Translations under genes and position numbers: made by a program
Shown here: piece by piece, positions 32,341-45,789 of the stretch
Position numbering within the stretch: the first letter of the stretch is position 1
Layout: every line of letters begins with the position of its first letter
The notes under the pieces: generated by a model
Database searches by the model: none
What the model saw: only the letters and a program-made list of their open reading frames with translations
What the model was told of the DNA's origin: nothing
Assembly (NCBI RefSeq): GCF_004027225.2
Contig: NC_044282.2
Coordinates: 48,452,576-48,516,575, forward strand
Direction of reading: 5' to 3'
Length of the DNA stretch: 64,000 nucleotides
Source: Strigops habroptila
Taxonomy: Eukaryota; Chordata; Aves; Psittaciformes; Psittacidae

Positions 32341-35300
32341 AGGAACAGATATGCAGGCAATAGACAATGAAGTCTGCAGTAAACAATGAGGTCTGCAATA
32401 AACAATAAAGTGTACACTTGTAGGCTTCATACAATGTCAAACTGATCTTTTCTTCTTTATTTTCTATTAGTTTCCTAACACTGTGTGCACTTTTTTGACA
32501 ACTAGTGAGTATTGAGCTGATGTTTTCAGAAAACGGTCTACGGTGCTCAAGGACCTCTTTACTAAGTGGGTAAGAGTCCATCATTATGTACATTCAGTTA
32601 GCAGCTGCAGCAAGAGCAGAGAAAAAAGCATCAAAAGGTGGTATCGTGAAGTGTGGCTTTGGAAGCAACATCCCTCCATTCTCCCCATGCTGAGTTACTT
32701 CCCTGTACTTGGACAAAAGCGGGTAGCAAGGAAGAAGTATCTTTGGGATTGCCTGGTTCTCTGGCTGCTGCTGTCGGCTAAAGCACTGGCAAAAACATTG
32801 CACCGGTATGTTCCTGCACTGGAGACACAGCAGAACAGGACCCAGCCTTAGTTCCCTGACCAGTGCTGGTGGCTGCTGCTTTCTGCCTGAGCAGCCTCAT
32901 ACAATTCTTTCCTCACCTGCTCTCTGGATAGGTGGCTCTTCTGGCCAGCTGCTTTTGATCTTCCACTGTTCTCTATAGGATATCGGTACAGTTAGCATCT
33001 TGCCTCTGACTTCTTTCCCTGGGTGTCACTATGGCTTGCTAAAGCCATAAGGCGGATCTTTTATTGCGCATCCATTGATTTAATTTATTAGTACTTAATT
33101 TAATCTGCCTTTTCAATCATCCACTACTATGAGAGATGCCAGCAACATGTCACAGTCAGTATTTGGCTATCCTGAGTAATTTTCTGTCGTTTCACTGTTC
33201 TGCGCTGTACAATGTACCAAGCATTGTCAGAGGACTGTTCACCTTCTCTCCAGGTTGATTGGCAAATATGCTGAGAGGCAGTCCATCAGTTAGTCATTGG
33301 TGTCCCACTCAGTCATACCACTCTTCTGGTACTGAAGTTGGTTTAAGCTATAGGTTACATATCTTACCTTATAGCTAGTAGTTCAGCAGCTTTGTATTTG
33401 GCTAAAAACCCTCTGGTCCTGGAAATATGCTACTTCCAAATCATCTGGCCATTCTAAAGCTTCCTTTGCTGACCATCAGGAAGAAGTTATGACCTTCAGA
33501 AATTGTGCTTGACCTGTGACATCTCTGGAATGTTCTAGAAGAAACATTAGCTGATTTTTAGATCTTTTAGCATCAAAATAGATGAGAAATCTGATTCTCT
33601 TTTTTTTTCCTTATTTATTTTTAAAGTTTACCTGTTGTTAAAATAGAAACTCATTCAAATTGTGAGCTCTGACTTAGTCCTCTTATGAACTGCAACATAG
33701 AAAGCATCAGTTTGAGATGATTACTGGTACTTACCCAGACATTGTTGCTATAATGTTTGAAAGGATTGTTTCTGGTCTGAAAACATTGTTGCATGCACAA
33801 GGTTCTGAGGGATTTTCTGCTACAACCTGGGAGTGGTACTCTTGTCCTTTTGGGTTGGTCAAGGTTATTGAAAAGTAGCGTGTATGCTGAAGGTAGGTAG
33901 AACATATTTCTGTACATAGTGCAAGATGGTACTAGTCCTTAAAAAGCGTATTGCAGCCCACAGGTCAGGAAGAAAAGTCCTGAAGCTGGCAGTCTGGCTA
34001 ATTGTCAAAAGTTCTCCAAACGTTCAGGTCTTTACTTTGCCTTGATTTTTGAAAAAGCTTGGCACTGGTTTTGAGACATGAGATTAATTTTGGTCTTTAA
34101 ATTAGGTGAGACACACCGAAGTGCAAGTCTCTTGAGCATGGCAGCACACCCTTTTGCTGCAGCACACCACTGCAGCTCATTTCTGAGTATTGAATTTAAA
34201 TATCAGATGCATTTGGTTAAGTTTAAACCATTTGCCAAGAGCTGTACTTGCTGTGTGTTCAACAGGGAGAGGGGATAGAGCACTGCACTATAAATCTTGC
34301 TGCAGAAGAGAAAGCAGAAGAAGCTGAATCACATGCTAAATGTGTAAGATTTGTCAAGTCTGGATTATAATTTTTTCTGAAGTCTTCATTTCTGGGCAAA
34401 GTGATTGAGATTATTATGACAGTGAACAGACTAGTTCCTTAATTTCATTTCAATCATTTTGGTTATCATTCTCAATCTGAATCAAATCTGTGTTGTTAGC
34501 ACTAGTTACTGAGCTCGTCCTAGCAGTGAATGAAAATAAAGACGGTGTTCTGATTCTTTTCAAATTGATCAAGAGTTTTATGAAGATTGATCAATAGGTT
34601 GTTTTGATAGGGTGGATGTTGCTGTTGTGCTTAAAGAGCCTCCTTAGAAGGAATCTTTCTTTTATTTGTGGGATGATCCAGGGAATGTGGGCAGATGTTT
34701 CTCTGCCCTGTGGACCACTTTCTCCCAACCTTAGATGTGTCATGCCTCCTTAGTTGCCCTATGAGGCCACCAATAATGAAGAAATACAGGCTAGGATATC
34801 TAAAGTTTTAAGATCACTTGTAATTACTACACCTCCACTGTGCCTGTTCTTGGCCTTGCAGTATTGAACTTGCTGCTTAATTTTAGGCATTCAGTAAATG
34901 AGACCTCACAAAGTAAGTGCCTAATACATCTTCATACATCACCAGGTAGAGTCAGGTGCCTCTCAAGGCCTCCAGAGGGAGATCCTGTCCACTCAACTAG
35001 TGTTTAACCTTGAGCAAATAAAGTCTTTTAGAAGACTTCAGCATCACCTACCTCTGTCTACAGTCTCTGTAAAAAACATAAACATTTTAGAAAGACTGGT
35101 TTATCATGTGTCTGAAGTTAGGTCCTTAAGAAGAACATGCTGGCTAGCTGTAATTATGTGTAATTTTCGAAAGGCACATACTGTTTGTCTGAAAGTGCTT
35201 TTAGGATTCATAACTGCAGAAAGTGAAAAAAGACCACTTGAACACATTAATCATTCAAGTTGAAAAGTCAGAGGATTTGTGCCTGTGTTTTCCATCATCT

Positions 35301-35700
35301 TAAAAGTGATTATTTTATAGTTCATAATTTAAAAAAATGCCACTGATTGCTTTTTCCCTTTCATTCACTACTGCATCATCAGATTATACTGGGTATTTAA
35401 GTCTGGCTTTGCAGGGGAAAAATTTGGAAGCTTCTTTAACAAAAAGCTATTTAGAATAAGGATCGAGAAACAAAGAGCATAAACAATAGGTAAGCTGGAT
35501 TTGGGAGATAACTAGCTATCCAGGGCACTTTTCTTTAATCTGTATAGATCTTTTAAACTAATCTCCAAGTGGCAGGCTTTGGTTACTGTGACAGGATTTC
35601 TTTCACACACAGATAAACCCCCAAAGTTTCCAGTTTCTCTGGAAGACTTACACTTTCCCTTCATGTCCCTGGTCTTCCCTATGCATCTTCAGTTTTATCA
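32341..35700. other. Intergenic DNA, no recognisable gene
   Basis: No coding exon, RNA gene or clear mobile element was recognised. Confidence 0.55.
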
Positions 35701-35799
35701 CCCTTTTTCTCTCTCCTCGGGCTGCTGGAATTGTTTGCGCTTTAGACCCGAGAGCCAAATAAGGCATGTCTCGTTGGGAAGATACCATATTCAGTGGGA

Positions 35800-36024
35800 A
35801 GCAGGGGTGAGGATGCATGAGGCTGGAGAGGAAAAAGCAGGGGGGAAGGGTGAGGGGGTTGTATTCTTGACTTTAGGTAGCTGGTGCTGAGAGGTACTGT
35901 ATTGTGTGGAGGCACAGTCAGAACTAGTTTGTGGATGGGAAGGAGGGAGCAAGGAGGAGGGAGGAGGAAGCTGGGACAGCGAGGGGGGAGGAGGAGAGAG
36001 CAGCATCTCTATCTTTCTTTGCAG
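35800..36024 (+). promoter_or_regulatory. Purine-rich GGA block before a candidate exon
   Basis: From about 35930 to 36000 the plus strand is GA-rich, built of GGAGGG/GGAGGA units. It is followed by a pyrimidine tract and an AG. This stretch is clearly more GC-rich than its flanks. It may be a promoter or a 5' exon, but no direct proof is present. Confidence 0.35.
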
Positions 36025-36126
36025 ACCACGCTGCTAAACAGCGAGGGGAGGTTCATGCTTCCCTAATATCCATCACTCCCTGCTTCCAACGTGGTCACAG
36101 ACAGAGCAACAAAGAGGGTCTCAGAG
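36025..36126 (+). ncRNA. Candidate noncoding exon, possibly 5'UTR of GREB1
   Basis: It has an excellent acceptor (pyrimidine tract ending TCTTTCTTTGCAG at 36024) and an excellent donor (CAGAG followed by GTAAGA at 36127). The 102 bases between show no frame resembling a protein. Given the ROCK2-E2F6-GREB1 order known in mammals, it could be a 5'-untranslated exon of GREB1 on the plus strand. That link is inference. The GREB1 coding start was not found in the window. Confidence 0.4.
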
Positions 36127-39100
36127 GTAAGATCCTGGCAACTTGTAAAACTGTAATAAGGAGAAGCAGTAGCAACAACACAGGGAAAAGATTATGAGCA
36201 CCTGGGAATGCTCAGAGGCGACAGGGGTGAAACTGGAAGCCCAGGTCTCCTGGAGGCTAAAGGCAGTGTTAGCAACAGCAAGAACGGAGTAAGAGGGGAG
36301 CAGATCAGCTCCGAGGGGGCTAGGATACCAGCCAGCACTATTTAGCAGTGGTCAGTTTGTGTTGCAACTGCCTGAGTATAGAGAAGTGAGAATGGGAAAG
36401 AACTATGAAAGCAAATGCTCTGATACCTGAAATACACGGCTAAATAAGGCTGAACAAAATCTATGAATGGTTTATTTAATCAAAATATCGTTCTGGAGTA
36501 AACAAAACAATTCATTAATTTTTGCATGTCAGAAGAAAAAATATAAATGAAAAGCAAAGCCCAGGTCTGCATATTTTGACTTTTTTACATGAAAGTTTGA
36601 TTTTTCATTTTAGGACAATGTTTTTGTCCTAATGTCAGAAATGCATTTAATAGCAACAAGGAGTTAAAAAAAAGCAAACCACAAATTAATTGTTTTGGTT
36701 TGCTTGTTTGTTTGTTTCTGTGTGTTTGTGTGTCAAACAAAATGGGCTGTTTGACAATTATTGCAAGAAAATATTTGTGATACCAAAACAAGATATGCTA
36801 TTTGACCTGAGAAATACTGTTCCATTTCATTTAGAGAAAAAAAAAACCAACAAAATAAACCCAACATGATTTTGTACTGTCCTGAAATGGAATTTGTAAT
36901 TATATTTGATTCATCCACACAGCCTAAAAAATCAGCAATTTATATAGATGTATTTATAAAGTTAGTTATTTATTTTTAGTTGTGGGCACTGAAAGCTTAG
37001 ATGAAGGAGATAGGAAGTATAGCATCTATGCACTGGAGAAACTGATGCTCGCTTTTTCCTTGTGCTTTGTCTCATTTACTTTACTTTTTGAGGTATGAGC
37101 TACCTTGGTTTTGATCTAACACCTCATAGACCCTTCTGAAAATTATTAACTAATAGTGGCAGTAATGTCAGTGTTTGTTGTTATACGTGTTGAACCAACT
37201 ACAAAGAAAATTAACACTGGCTTGTATGTCTTATTCGTAACAGTTTTTATAATTTAATGCCTCTCTTCACTATGAAACATAGAATCAGTCTCCAAAGGTG
37301 ATCATTCTGGAACATGTGTGCTTAACTGTAAGTTTCTGTGTTTTCATCTCCACACGAGGTAACTAAAATAGCTGTAGTGAGTTGATTGGTGTGTGAATGA
37401 GGAAATTAACATCACCATTCTCTGCTGCTTTGGGGAACTTGGAGGTGATGGACCTGAGTTTGATTTTCTTTTTCATCAGTATAAATTTACTGGTACAAGT
37501 GTTCTGTACTGGTCTACTTCTTCATTGCCCCATTTTTCTTTTAAGAGAGAAGACCCGCACCACAGCAATGGGGCTTTTCCTTCAGTAGTTTTTACAATTG
37601 CTATTTCAGGGCTTACAGTTCTGTTACTATTTTCCAATCACAAATAACAGTCTGACTTTGGTCACCTTATCTGCTGTGGTAGTTGTCAGCTCTAGCTTTA
37701 AAATTGTCAGTAGACAATCAGGGTTTCTATTAAAAAAGAAAAGCAAAAATAACTTCTTTTCCTGTCAACCTACCCCTTGCTTACACAACTAGTTTTATTT
37801 ATTCAATCTATCTTTTGGGTTGCTAAATAAAATTTTTTTTTTTTAATTTTTTTTGTGTTTAGCTACAGTTTTGATTTTCTGAGGTTTTTGCTAAAGAAAT
37901 AGAATGTTCTCACTTTGGCAAGGTTTAATTGTGTTATGTGCATAAAAAAACCCATTTACAAACCAAACCTAACATGAATCTACTACTGCAGGCAAATTTT
38001 ATTTGGAGCTAACATTCTTTTCTACTTAGACAATAGTTAGCTATTGTTCTCTTAAAACAACCTTCTAGGAACTGTATTGTTCTGAAGTTTATAAGGGCTG
38101 GATGCAAAGCTCCCTAAAGTCAGGAAGAAACATTCCATTGACTTCAAATGGCTTTGGATCAGGCCTGTCACGTGAGATTAGCTCCTGACAGAAGATCTTG
38201 TAAGCACAAGCGCAGAACAGAATGATTTAGGGATGGAATTTCACTTATGCCATGATTGTCTTTGCTTTGTGAATATCTGTTAGGCACAATGTTTTTGAAG
38301 CAATGCTTCATTTATTTTGTGTTAAAAATGTCTATATTCCTTGGTACTGAAATATATAGTTTTGCAGAAATTTTCTTCTAACTTAGGTCTCAAATCTATT
38401 GTCTTTTTGTGTCTATATTTAAAGACTTTATTAAGGGAGTCTGTCTTTGGGTGTAGTATTTCAGATGAGATTTATAATCTCAGTGGTACTATGCATAATA
38501 TGTACAAAGTTCAGGAGAGAGTTTTCTAACGTGAAATATCAAGTTAAAACAATGGTTTGTATTCTGTTTTCTTGTTAAACTGGAAGAGCATATATAAGAA
38601 ACCAATGGCTTCCATAGTTTCTCTTTTAAAAAACCACCACCTGCCCCCCCAAACCATTTTGACATATACATTTTTTCTGCATTTGAAACTTATGCAACTT
38701 ACACAATGTAAAAGTAACCATGAGAAAACCCGTATAGTTCTGTATAACAAAATAAACAGAAGCATTTTACAGCACATTATGTAAAGCCAGACTTGGATTA
38801 GGAAGTTGTAAACTTTCAAAGGTGATTCTTGTTAATAAACAAAAGCTGGCCAGACTCCTAAACACTCTAGAGATGCTGGGCATAATTATCTTTAGGAAAA
38901 ATTGCCTTTGCTTCTTATTGATTGTGGCTCTTCTAGTGAAAACGAAGTCTGCACAGTGAATGATAGGTGATCTGTCACTCCTTTTTTCATCCTCATGCAA
39001 AATAAAGCATTTACATACTCTCAGATGAGATAAGCCACAACCATAGGTTTATTTCATGTGAATATGCCCCTACATGGGGGGGGGGGGGAGGCATAAAAGG

Positions 39101-42100
39101 CTAGTGTAACTAACAACAACTAAAATCTACATACAAACATTCCTACTTATACAAAACCAAGAAGACTGCATTTTTGTATTACATACATGCACAGGGGAAA
39201 GTGTTGTATCTTTAACTACAGATGAAAATTCTTTGATTTTTTTCCACTTAGACTGTGGTTAATGATTCAGTCAATCAGTAAATCTGACTAACTCTTTAAA
39301 ACTTTTGTTACCCAGACTGTGGCAGGAGATACTGTAGTTTACTAAAGAAATTTAAATGTGTCACTTATGCTTTTTTTGTAGACATTTGTAGCTGTTCCTT
39401 TTTAATTACACTTAAGGATTCCAAAGAATTTTGGTTTTATTTTCAGTTTGTCTTCATTTGCCATTATCCATGTGTTGCCTTTCACATTTGAATGTTTTTG
39501 TGAGGAATAAAGGAAGTCTAAGAAGTAACATAGCCAGTGGTGTATTTCTAAAGAAACAGTAAAAGAAAATTGCCATTTAGATATTGTATGTCCTAGAAAA
39601 AATGCTGTAAAATATAAATACAGACTGTTATATGAAGAAAATATAATTTTTCTAGCTAAACAGCCCAGCAGTACTTTATGTACTAAAAGCAATCTGTTGG
39701 AGGCATATTTTATGTAACTATGCAGTAGATAGAAATGAAAAATGATTTGTAGAAAGTATATTAAGGTCACAGTCATAAAAATAGGCAGTACTGACAAAGA
39801 ATTGCCATCAAGGATGTATTATAGGTATGAGAATTCCACCCGATACTTAGCTTTAAACACGTTTTGTGGTGTTTTAAATGGTTGCCTGCAAAATGTATCC
39901 TTGTTTTTAACCTAGCTATCTTAGTTTTTGGAGTTCCTTAGTAGGAAAGTGTGGGGATAGGTCTTCTGTTTTTATAATAAGGAGAAAATACAGAGATTTC
40001 ATCTTTTGGGATGGGAGTTTTTTATTTCCATAAATTTTCTTATCCCTTATCCAAATATAAACATTTATGTAAAATAAAAATAATGATCTCATCCTATCCT
40101 GTGAAGTTCTAGTATCATTATACAGTGCTTTGAAATGATGAGATTATTTCTAATGATAATGCTCTTCTATTACGATTTCATCACACAAGTCCTCAAATAC
40201 AGGGTATATGTATCAACTGCAAGAGGACATAAAAGGGTATATAGACAGGTTTAAAAGCACAGGTTTCGCTTCTATCAACTAGAAGAGTAGTGCATTAAAA
40301 AAGGATAGTATAGTCTTTTCTAATTTGGAACCACATTTTCACATGTACTTTCCCAGTTTCTGTATGAACTAGGGATTGAAGTAGCAAACTAATACCCTGT
40401 ATACAAAGTGGTCAAACCATATGCATAGAGTGGTGGATAAAACTGTAGATATCTCTGCTGTAATAATTCAGGATGTTACTTGTAATAACAGTAGTGGAAG
40501 TATTTTTGAACACAAGAATTTTTGGAAATTGCTGGAAAGTTGTAAAGATTGTTTCATCCTAATCTGACAGCTCTTTTCATCCCAGAGGTAATGAAATGGT
40601 TGATCTATTATGTAAATGCGTTTGTTTTTAAAGAGAACATTTGTGACTTACTTGACTGCAATGGAAAAGGATGCTCTAGTTAGTGAGGGATCTCAGTGGC
40701 ATTTTTGTATAGCTGAAACTATAAATGGTTTGGGCCCTAATTGTTCAAAACCCATGCATGAATATGCTGTGGAGATATGCATAGACATACGGATGTAAAT
40801 TTGCCTCAATCATTCCTGCTATCCATGAAAAAAAGGTAACTTTTCACTCTCATTTGAGGAATAAATGCGTTTAGGCGCCAGCCAGTTCTGACTCGCTAGA
40901 ATATGTCTTAGATGAGTAGTTTTCACATTTATCATTTTATTCAATTAAAAGTCTGTCAAGAGGCACTATACGCTTTGCTGTTTTTCTCCTTGTTTTGCTA
41001 TATACCCAGGTTTTTGTCATTTGTCATCTTTTCTGTGAAGAGCATAGCGTTCACATCAGTGGTAATTATGTCTCTACTGCTTAGAAGGCCCTTGAAGCAA
41101 GAGAGCCTTAAAAGAAAAGGGGTAAGCTAAGTCTTGTCTTCTCAGCACAAGATGGACGTTTGACCCAATATCTAGCCCCTCAGCTATGATACAAGCATCT
41201 TACACACTTACAGCACAGCATTATAATTTATCTCCTGCTTTGAAGTTCGCGTGATGCTGGAAAAGCAGGAGCAGAATCTCAGTGATGTAGTGCTCTGTAG
41301 TACTCTGCCTCACAGTGGGGTCCCCATTTGAAAGACCATTTAGAAGGAATATTTCCTAGGCAGTGGCATTAGTCCAATCCCATGTGTGTGATACATGGCC
41401 CAGCATGGTGGGGACCATGAGATACTGACCAGACCTACCCATGCGAGCTGAGCAAAAAGCAATGTACAGGGCATATTCAGTATTCAGAAGAGCTTCCAAA
41501 GATCTGGAAAAGTCCCCTTAAAATCTGTGAAGCAAATGTGGGTGCAGAATCAGAAAGATGATGTTTGGAAAGCTCTGATCTTCCACTTCATACTACAGTC
41601 CAGTCTCGAGGGGCAAATGGGCTTCCACAATGTGAAAAGAGGGTGCAGCTTCACAAGGAGAACTTGGTATAGTTTTAATATTGCTGATGCGTTATTGTGT
41701 AATTTACTGCTTCTTATGTAATCTGAATGTATTGGAATGTGTTTCCTCTTGCTGCTTAAATTATTGTTTATAAAGTTAATCTTGAATTAGTTGAAAATTT
41801 ATTTTTGTCTAGCGATGCTTGTCTAGGTCTTGCTCAGATTGAAAAACAAAGAAATTGTAAGTATCCAGCTTTCAGAGTAGTAAGGTCAACCTCCTTACAT
41901 CCTAGGCATGAGTCATAAAATCACCAAGGAAAATTATGTTGTGGAGTTTGATATTGGTAAACCTTCTGGTCTAGTTCTTACCACTGACGAGGACGCTGTG
42001 TACTGTTGCTCCAGGTCAAAGTGCATGGCAATACGCAGTTACTGACAGCTTTGAACAGCTGAGTTCTGAACCACTGGTTAGATCCTTCTGACTCAATTTT

Positions 42101-42340
42101 AGTACCAGGCCTCAAAATTCAGCAATAAATATTGGGTATTGCTCTGAAGCCATACATGGCAGGTTCATATTACTGTGGTAGATTCCCAGGCATTTATCTG
42201 TGATGTCAGGAGAAATTGATACCAGACTCTTTGAAAGTCCATTTCTTTTTATGTAATACTTGTGGGAGAGCCGTCATATCATACACTTTCTTGCTTAGGG
42301 AGCTCTTTATGGAAAATCTGGGTACGGGAAAGAAGCCATA
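36127..42340. other. Intergenic or GREB1 upstream intronic DNA
   Basis: AT-rich, with no coding exon recognised. It holds a TTTG repeat at about 36700-36718, T-rich runs near 37830-37850, and a 13-base G run at 39076-39088. Confidence 0.55.
39076..39088. repeat. G13 homopolymer
   Basis: An uninterrupted run of 13 G in an otherwise AT-rich region. Confidence 0.9.
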
Positions 42341-42342
42341 TA

Positions 42343-43335
42343 GTAAAATCGTAGAATCACAGTATATCTCAAGTTGGAAGGGACCCGTAAGGATCACTGA
42401 GTACAACTCCCTGCTCCTCTCAGGACTACCTAAAACCAAACCATATGACTAAGAGCATCATCCAGATGCTCCTTGAGCTTTGACAGGCTTGGTGTTGTGA
42501 CCACTTCCCTGGGGAGCCTGTTCCAGTGACTGACCACTCCCTCAGTGAAGAACGTTTTCCTCATGCCCAATCTGAACTTCCCCTAATGTAGCTCCATTCC
42601 ATTTCCTCCTGTCCTATCGCTGATCACCAGAAAGGAGATCAGCATCACCCCCTCTGCTGCCCCCTTGAGGAAGCTGTATACTGCCATGAGGGCACCCCTC
42701 TGTCGTCTCCAAGCTGAACAAGCCAAGTGATCTCAGCCACATTTCAGAAGTCTTGGCCTTGAGACCTTTCACCATCTTGGTTACCCTCCTCTGGACACAC
42801 TGGACACACTCTAATAGTCTGATGTCCTTATACTGAGGCACCCAAAACTGTGCACAGTACTTCAGGTGGGCCTGCATCAGTGCAGTGCAGGGTGGGACAA
42901 TCACCTCTCTCAACCAGCTGGTGATGCTGTGCTTGATGCACTCCAGAACACTAGGGAACTTCACCTGACTGGCATGGTTTTTCAAATATGATGGACGGTG
43001 GCTTAGCAACTTCATTCGCCAGCTCCCTCAGGACCTGCAGATGGATTTCATCAGGTCTCAGGGACTTGTGCACATTCGGGTTCTTAAGATGATCTCAAAC
43101 CTGATCCTCCCCTACAATGGGCCTAAGATCTTCATTCTCACAGTCCCTGCATCTGCCTCCCAAGATTCGAGTGGAGTGGTCAAAGCACTTGCCAGTGAAG
43201 ACTGAGGCAACGAAGTCATTGGGAACCTCAGCCTTCTCCAAATCCAGGATCGCCAGTTCTCCTGTTTCCTTCCAGAGAAGCCCCACATTATCCCTAGTCT
43301 TTTGTTATTGACATACCTATAAAAGCCTTTCCTGT
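42343..43335 (-). mobile_element. CR1 LINE, minus orientation, internally deleted
   Basis: The 3' end is at about 42343 (reverse 'TCGTAGAATCACAG', 'AAGTTGGAAGGGACC'). On the minus strand a 133-codon frame (42614-43015) reads like the CR1 C-terminus: 'ALMQAHLKYCAQFWVPQYKD', 'LLECVQCVQRRVTKMVKGL', 'LGLFSLE'. Above 43020 it jumps to an earlier part of ORF2 ('LAILDLEKAEVPNDFVASVF'). The central reverse-transcriptase core is therefore missing. It is interrupted or abutted at 43336 by a second CR1. Confidence 0.85.
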
Positions 43336-45780
43336 TATAGAATCATAGAATCGTAGAATAGTTAAGGTTGGAAAGGACCTTGAGATCATCTAGTTCCAAC
43401 ACCCCTGCCATGGACAGGGGCACCTCGCACTAAACCATGCCACCCAAGACTCCATCCAACCTGGCCTGGAACACTGCCAGAGATGGAGCATTCACAACTT
43501 CCTTGGGCAACCCATTCCAGTGCCTCACCACCCTCACAGTAAAGAACTTCTTCCTTATATCTAACCTGAACTTCCCCTGTTGAAGTTTGAAGCCATTACC
43601 CCTTGTCCTATCATTGCAGTCCCTGATGAAGAGTCCCTCTCTGGTATACTTGTAGGCCACCTTCAGATACCGGAAGGCTGCTATGAGGTCTCCAGGCAGC
43701 CTTCTCTTCTCCAGGCTGAACAGCCCCAACTGTCTCAGCCTGTCTTCATATGGGAGGTGCTCCAGCCCTCTTATCATCCTCGTGGCCCTCCTCTGGACTT
43801 GCTCCAACAGCTCCATGTCCTTTTTATGTTAAGGACACCAGAACTGTACACAGTACTCCAAGTGAGGTCTCACAAGAGCAGAGTAGAGGGGCAGGATCAC
43901 CTCCTTCGACCTGCTGGTCATGCTTCTTTTGATGCAGCCCAGGATGCGGTTGGCTTTCTGGACTGCAAGCGCACACTGCCGGCTCATGTTAAGCTTCTCA
44001 CCAACGAACACCCCCAAGTCAGGGCTGCTCTGAATCTCTTCTCCACCCAGCCTGTAGCAGTGCCTGGGATTGCCCCGACCCAGATGTGGACCTTGCACTT
44101 GGCTTGGTTGAACTTCATGAGGCTGGCATTGGCCCACCTCTCAAGCGCGTCGAGGTCCCTCTGGATGGCATCCCTTCCCTCCAGCATATCAACTGAACTA
44201 CACAGCTTGGTGTCATCGGCAAACTTGCTGAAGCGCTCTCAATCCCATTGTCCATGTCACCGACAAAGATGTTGAACAAGATTGGTCCCAACACCAATCC
44301 TTGAGGGACACCAGTTGTTACCCGTCTCCATTTGGACATTGAGCTGTTGACCACAACTCTTTGCGTGCAGCCATCCAGCCAATTCTTTGTCCACTGAGTG
44401 GTCCATCTATCAAATTGATTTCTCTCCAATTTAGAGATAAGGATGTCATGCAGGACAGTGTCGAATGCTTTGCACAAGTCCAGGTAGGTGATGTTAACTG
44501 CTCTGCACCTGTCTATCAGTTCCGTAGCCCCTTCATAGAAGACCGTCATATCTTTGACATCCCTGGGCAGACTCAATTCTATCTGGGCCGTAGCTTTCCT
44601 GACCTGGTCCCTAGCTTCCCGGACAATGTTCCTGTATTCTTCCCAGGCTGCCTGTTCTCACTTCCACCTTTTGTAAGCTTCTTTTTCCTTCTAGGTTTTC
44701 TCAGCAGCTCCATATACATCCATGGAGGTCTCCTGCCTGATTTCCTTCTTGTCGGGATGCAACACTTCTGAGCTTGTAGCAGGTGATCCTTGAATATCAA
44801 CCAGCAGTCTTAGGCCCCCCTGCCCTTCAGGCCTTTATCCCACGAAATCTTACTAAGCAGGTTCCTGAAGAGGCCGAAGTCTGCTCTCTTGAAGTCCAGG
44901 GCAGTGAGCTTGCTGCATGCTCTTCTCACTGTCCCGAGGATCTCAAACTCAACCATCTCATGATCACTACAGCCAAGGCTGCCCTGGAGCGTCACATTCC
45001 CAACCAGCGCCTCCCTGTTGGTGAGCACGAGATCAAGCATGGCACATCTCCTTGTCGGCTCCTCTATTACTTGCAGGAGGAAGTTGTCTTCCACAAAATC
45101 GAGGAACCTCCTGGATTGCTTGTGCCGAGCCATACCATCCCTCCAACAGGTATCAGGATGGTTGAAGTCCCCCATTAGGACTGCGAGCATGAGGGCTGCT
45201 CCTATCTGTCTGTGGAGAGCTTCATCCACTCAGTCCTCCTAATTAGGTGGCCTGTAGCAGACCCCTTCATTAATGTCTCCCATTGCCATTCTGCCTTTGA
45301 CCCTGACCCACAAGCTCTCTGTTTGCCTGTCCCCAGGCAAAGTTCCATACTCTCCAGCCTATCACTGTCATAAATAGCAACTCCTCCTCCCCGTCTGTTG
45401 GGCCCGTCTTTCTTAAAGAGCCTATAACCTTCCATTCCAAAACTCCAGTCATAGGAGCCATTCCACCACGTTTCTGTGATTCCAACAATGTCATATCCCC
45501 GTAGCCATGTACACATCTTTAATTCTTTTTGTTTGTTCCCCATACTGTGGGCATTTGTATAGAGCCATCTTATCTGAGCTCTGAATAAAGCCGACTCGTT
45601 GGCTGGAGCAGCCAAAGTACCTCTGCATCGCTCCGAGCATTCATTAGAGATGCTGGCATCCGACTGGTAGTTTTGGGATGGATTGGTGCCCCTCTCCCCC
45701 AACAAATCTAGTTTTGATACAATTGTTTTGATACGCTTCTGGGTACAATTCTTAGTGGACTGGGAGAGCAAAGGTGGGGA
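43336..45780 (-). mobile_element. Long CR1 LINE copy, minus orientation
   Basis: The largest mobile element here, about 2.4 kb of a roughly 4.5 kb element. It ends with the typical tail (reverse of ATTCTATGATTCTATAA) at 43336. It keeps the endonuclease, part of the reverse transcriptase, the C-terminal region and the 3' untranslated end, and lacks the 5' part. It is less decayed than the other copies. Local GC content is higher than in the flanks. Confidence 0.92.
43430..45771 (-). pseudogene. CR1 ORF2 remnant (endonuclease and reverse transcriptase)
   Basis: CR1 ORF2 encodes the endonuclease and reverse transcriptase used for target-primed reverse transcription. Read on the minus strand, 45771-45202 has the start of an APE-type endonuclease (LYTNAHSMGNKQKEL, YDIVGITETWW). 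45229-44810 has its catalytic end (MGDFNHPDTCW, CSDHEMVEFEI). 44576-44115 has reverse-transcriptase motifs ([38 protein letters not shown]). 44137-43430 has the C-terminal region ([35 protein letters not shown]). Near 44580 the sequence jumps from just past the endonuclease linker to mid reverse transcriptase, so a few hundred bases are deleted. Several frameshifts occur. It cannot make an active protein. Confidence 0.85.
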
Positions 45781-45789
45781 TTTTTGAAA

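Noticed and set aside
43580-44275. 231-codon plus-strand open frame
   Set aside because: It is the antisense of the CR1 ORF2 in the same place, with no independent protein similarity.
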